Of a stretch of 6,772 bases of DNA, positions 5,545 to 6,772 are shown in pieces. Positions within the stretch are counted from its first letter, which is position 1, and each line of letters begins with the position of its first letter. The notes below the pieces were generated by a model. That model made no database searches and was not told where the DNA came from. It saw only the letters and a list, made by a program, of their open reading frames with translations. This stretch comes from Pseudomonadota bacterium. GTDB taxonomy: Bacteria; Pseudomonadota; Alphaproteobacteria; Reyranellales; Reyranellaceae. Location: contig JAEZIF010000124.1 in NCBI GenBank assembly GCA_023416135.1, positions 1 through 6,772 on the forward strand, written 5' to 3'. The position numbers and the translations under genes are program-made.

Positions 5545-6515
5545 GCGCAGCGCAGGGGTTGGCGAGGCGCGGGCGCTGGCGGGTCGCCGAAATCATCTTC
5601 TGGCTGCTCGCCTTCGCCGCGGCATTCCTGCCGCCGGGCAAGCACCTCCTGTTGAACGAAGTGGCGATCCTCGCCCTGTTCGCGCTCTCGCTCGACCTGA
5701 TCCTGGGCTATGCCGGCATCGTCTCGCTGGGGCATGCCGCCTTCTTCGGCGCCGGCGCCTATGCCGCGGGCCTGCTGTGCAAGCTCGTGACGCCGGACCC
5801 GCTGGCCGGGATGGTTGTCGCCATCGTCGCTGCGGCGATGCTGGGCTTCATCACCAGCTTCCTCGTGCTGCGTGGCAGCGATCTCACGCGCCTCATGGTG
5901 ACGCTCGGCGTTGCCCTGGTCCTGCACGAGGTCGCCAACGCCCTGCCGCAGTGGACCGGCGGGGCCGACGGCCTGCAGGGCATGATGGTGGGGCCGCTGC
6001 TCGGCCGCTTCGACTTCGACCTCTACGGCCGGACGGCCTACCTCTACAGCCTGACGACCCTGTTCGTGCTGGCGCTGCTGGCGCGGCTCGTCGTCAATTC
6101 GCCGTTCGGCCTGTCGCTGATGGCGATCCGCCGCAACACGCTGCGGGCCGCGGCGCTCGGCGTGCCGGTCAATCGCCGGCTGGTCGCCGTCTACACCCTG
6201 GCGGCCGCCTATGCCGGCGCGGCGGGAGCCTTGCTGGCGCAGACCACCGCCTACGTCTCGCTGGAAGTGCTGGAGTTCCAGCGCTCGGCCGACGTGCTGC
6301 TGGCGCTGATCATCGGCGGCGTGGGCTGGCTTTATGGCGGCATCGCCGGCGCCGTCGTCTTCAAGATTTTGCAGGACACGCTGTCGTCGAACGCGCCCCA
6401 GTTCTGGATGTTCTGGATGGGCCTGTTCCTGGTCGTGCTGGCGCTCGTCGGCCGCGAGCGCCTGGGGCAGGGGATCGGCGGCGTGCGAGTCCTACTGGCA
6501 CGCGTCAGGCGATGA
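5541..6515 (+). CDS. livM: LivM-family ABC importer permease
   Basis: Second inner-membrane permease, 324 residues, typical for LivM, pairing with LivH. The signature GYAGIVSLGHAAFFGAGAY starts at 57, and TGGADGLQG (139-147) is the characteristic LivM periplasmic loop. Membrane segments lie at about 16-31, 40-56, 60-80, 88-110, 117-133, 168-184, 214-234, 250-276 and 286-303. The ATPase-coupling loop is AIRRNTLRAAALGVPVNRR (195-213). The ATG at 5541 shares bases with the livH stop (ATGA), so it is translationally coupled and needs little ribosome site of its own; the open frame runs further upstream inside livH, but no start there is credible. The basic C-terminus (RVLLARVRR) is a normal cytoplasmic tail. 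It overlaps livG by ATGA at 6512-6515. Nothing in it tells amino-acid from aromatic-acid transport. Confidence 0.94.
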   Translation: MSAAQGLARRGRWRVAEIIFWLLAFAAAFLPPGKHLLLNEVAILALFALSLDLILGYAGIVSLGHAAFFGAGAYAAGLLCKLVTPDPLAGMVVAIVAAAMLGFITSFLVLRGSDLTRLMVTLGVALVLHEVANALPQWTGGADGLQGMMVGPLLGRFDFDLYGRTAYLYSLTTLFVLALLARLVVNSPFGLSLMAIRRNTLRAAALGVPVNRRLVAVYTLAAAYAGAAGALLAQTTAYVSLEVLEFQRSADVLLALIIGGVGWLYGGIAGAVVFKILQDTLSSNAPQFWMFWMGLFLVVLALVGRERLGQGIGGVRVLLARVRR

Positions 6516-6772
6516 TGGCCGCCGTGCTCGAAACCCGTGGCCTTGCGAAGCGCTTCGGCGGCATCGCGGCGACCAAGGACGTGACATTCCGTCTGGAGCA
6601 GGGCGCGCGCCATGCCTTGATTGGCCCCAACGGCGCCGGCAAGACCACCTTCATCAACCTGCTGACCGGCGTGCTGGCGCCGTCGTCGGGCCGGGTCGTC
6701 ATGGAGGGCGAAGACATCACGCGGCTGAGGCCCGAAGCGCGCGTGCGCCGCGGCTTGGTGCGCACCTTCCAG
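6512..6772 (+). CDS. livG: LivG-family ABC ATPase, N-terminal part (runs off window)
   Basis: The first 87 codons of a cytoplasmic ATP-binding subunit that drives the importer; the full protein should be about 250 residues. The Walker A motif GPNGAGKTT is at 38-46, preceded by the short strand LETRGLAKRFGG (6-17), where F15 takes the A-loop aromatic position. The Q-loop glutamine in RTFQ is the last residue in the window (87), so the signature LSGGQ, Walker B and H-loop cannot be checked. The start is ATG 6512, which overlaps the livM stop as ATGA; a second in-frame ATG follows at 6515, and either could be used. The close MAFTxxF-style opening and RTFQ fit LivG better than LivF, and the order H-M-G is the normal LIV operon order. 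livF is expected beyond the window. Confidence 0.92.
   Translation, partial: MMAAVLETRGLAKRFGGIAATKDVTFRLEQGARHALIGPNGAGKTTFINLLTGVLAPSSGRVVMEGEDITRLRPEARVRRGLVRTFQ

Noticed and set aside
1..6772. CRISPR arrays, tRNA or rRNA genes, insertion sequences, attachment sites, toxin-antitoxin or phage-defence genes
   Set aside because: No regularly spaced repeats, tRNA-like folds, transposase motifs or small two-gene modules were seen; nearly all sequence is accounted for by seven genes and short gaps.

Overview
The window is a GC-rich stretch (about two-thirds G+C by eye) with long open shadow frames on both strands. Gene content and protein style fit a metabolically versatile alphaproteobacterium of the Rhodospirillales/Hyphomicrobiales kind (Reyranella- or Bradyrhizobium-like). 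That placement is inference; no marker here fixes the taxon.

Layout: two divergent gene groups leave a 139-base intergenic region (3303-3441). On the minus strand, reading right to left, come pobA (4-hydroxybenzoate 3-monooxygenase, 3302-2121), a zinc-dependent medium-chain alcohol dehydrogenase (2074-1022), and an RsmC-like 16S rRNA guanine-N2 methyltransferase (1012-38). The gaps are 46 and 9 bases, so the three are probably co-transcribed. On the plus strand is a branched-chain-amino-acid-type (HAAT/LIV) ABC importer: periplasmic binding protein (3442-4608), permeases LivH (4687-5544) and LivM (5541-6515), then the LivG ATPase (6512 to the window edge, incomplete). LivH/LivM and LivM/LivG overlap by ATGA. 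A second ATPase (LivF) would be expected just outside the window.

How they may work together: PobA converts 4-hydroxybenzoate to protocatechuate for the beta-ketoadipate pathway. A divergent LIV-type importer beside it suggests, but does not prove, uptake of an aromatic acid rather than of leucine. The dehydrogenase could supply 4-hydroxybenzoate precursors by oxidising an aryl or alkyl alcohol. No ring-cleavage (pca) genes and no PobR-type regulator lie in the window.

Non-coding signals: an imperfect palindrome with an overlapping possible pobA promoter in the divergent region; an 8-bp perfect inverted repeat whose 3' arm covers the Shine-Dalgarno of the dehydrogenase; a strong hairpin between the binding-protein and LivH genes; and a probable dispersed-repeat fragment at the left edge. 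I found no wholly new system. The points most worth checking are the hairpin over the dehydrogenase ribosome site, the transporter's substrate, and changed residues in the PobA coenzyme helix.
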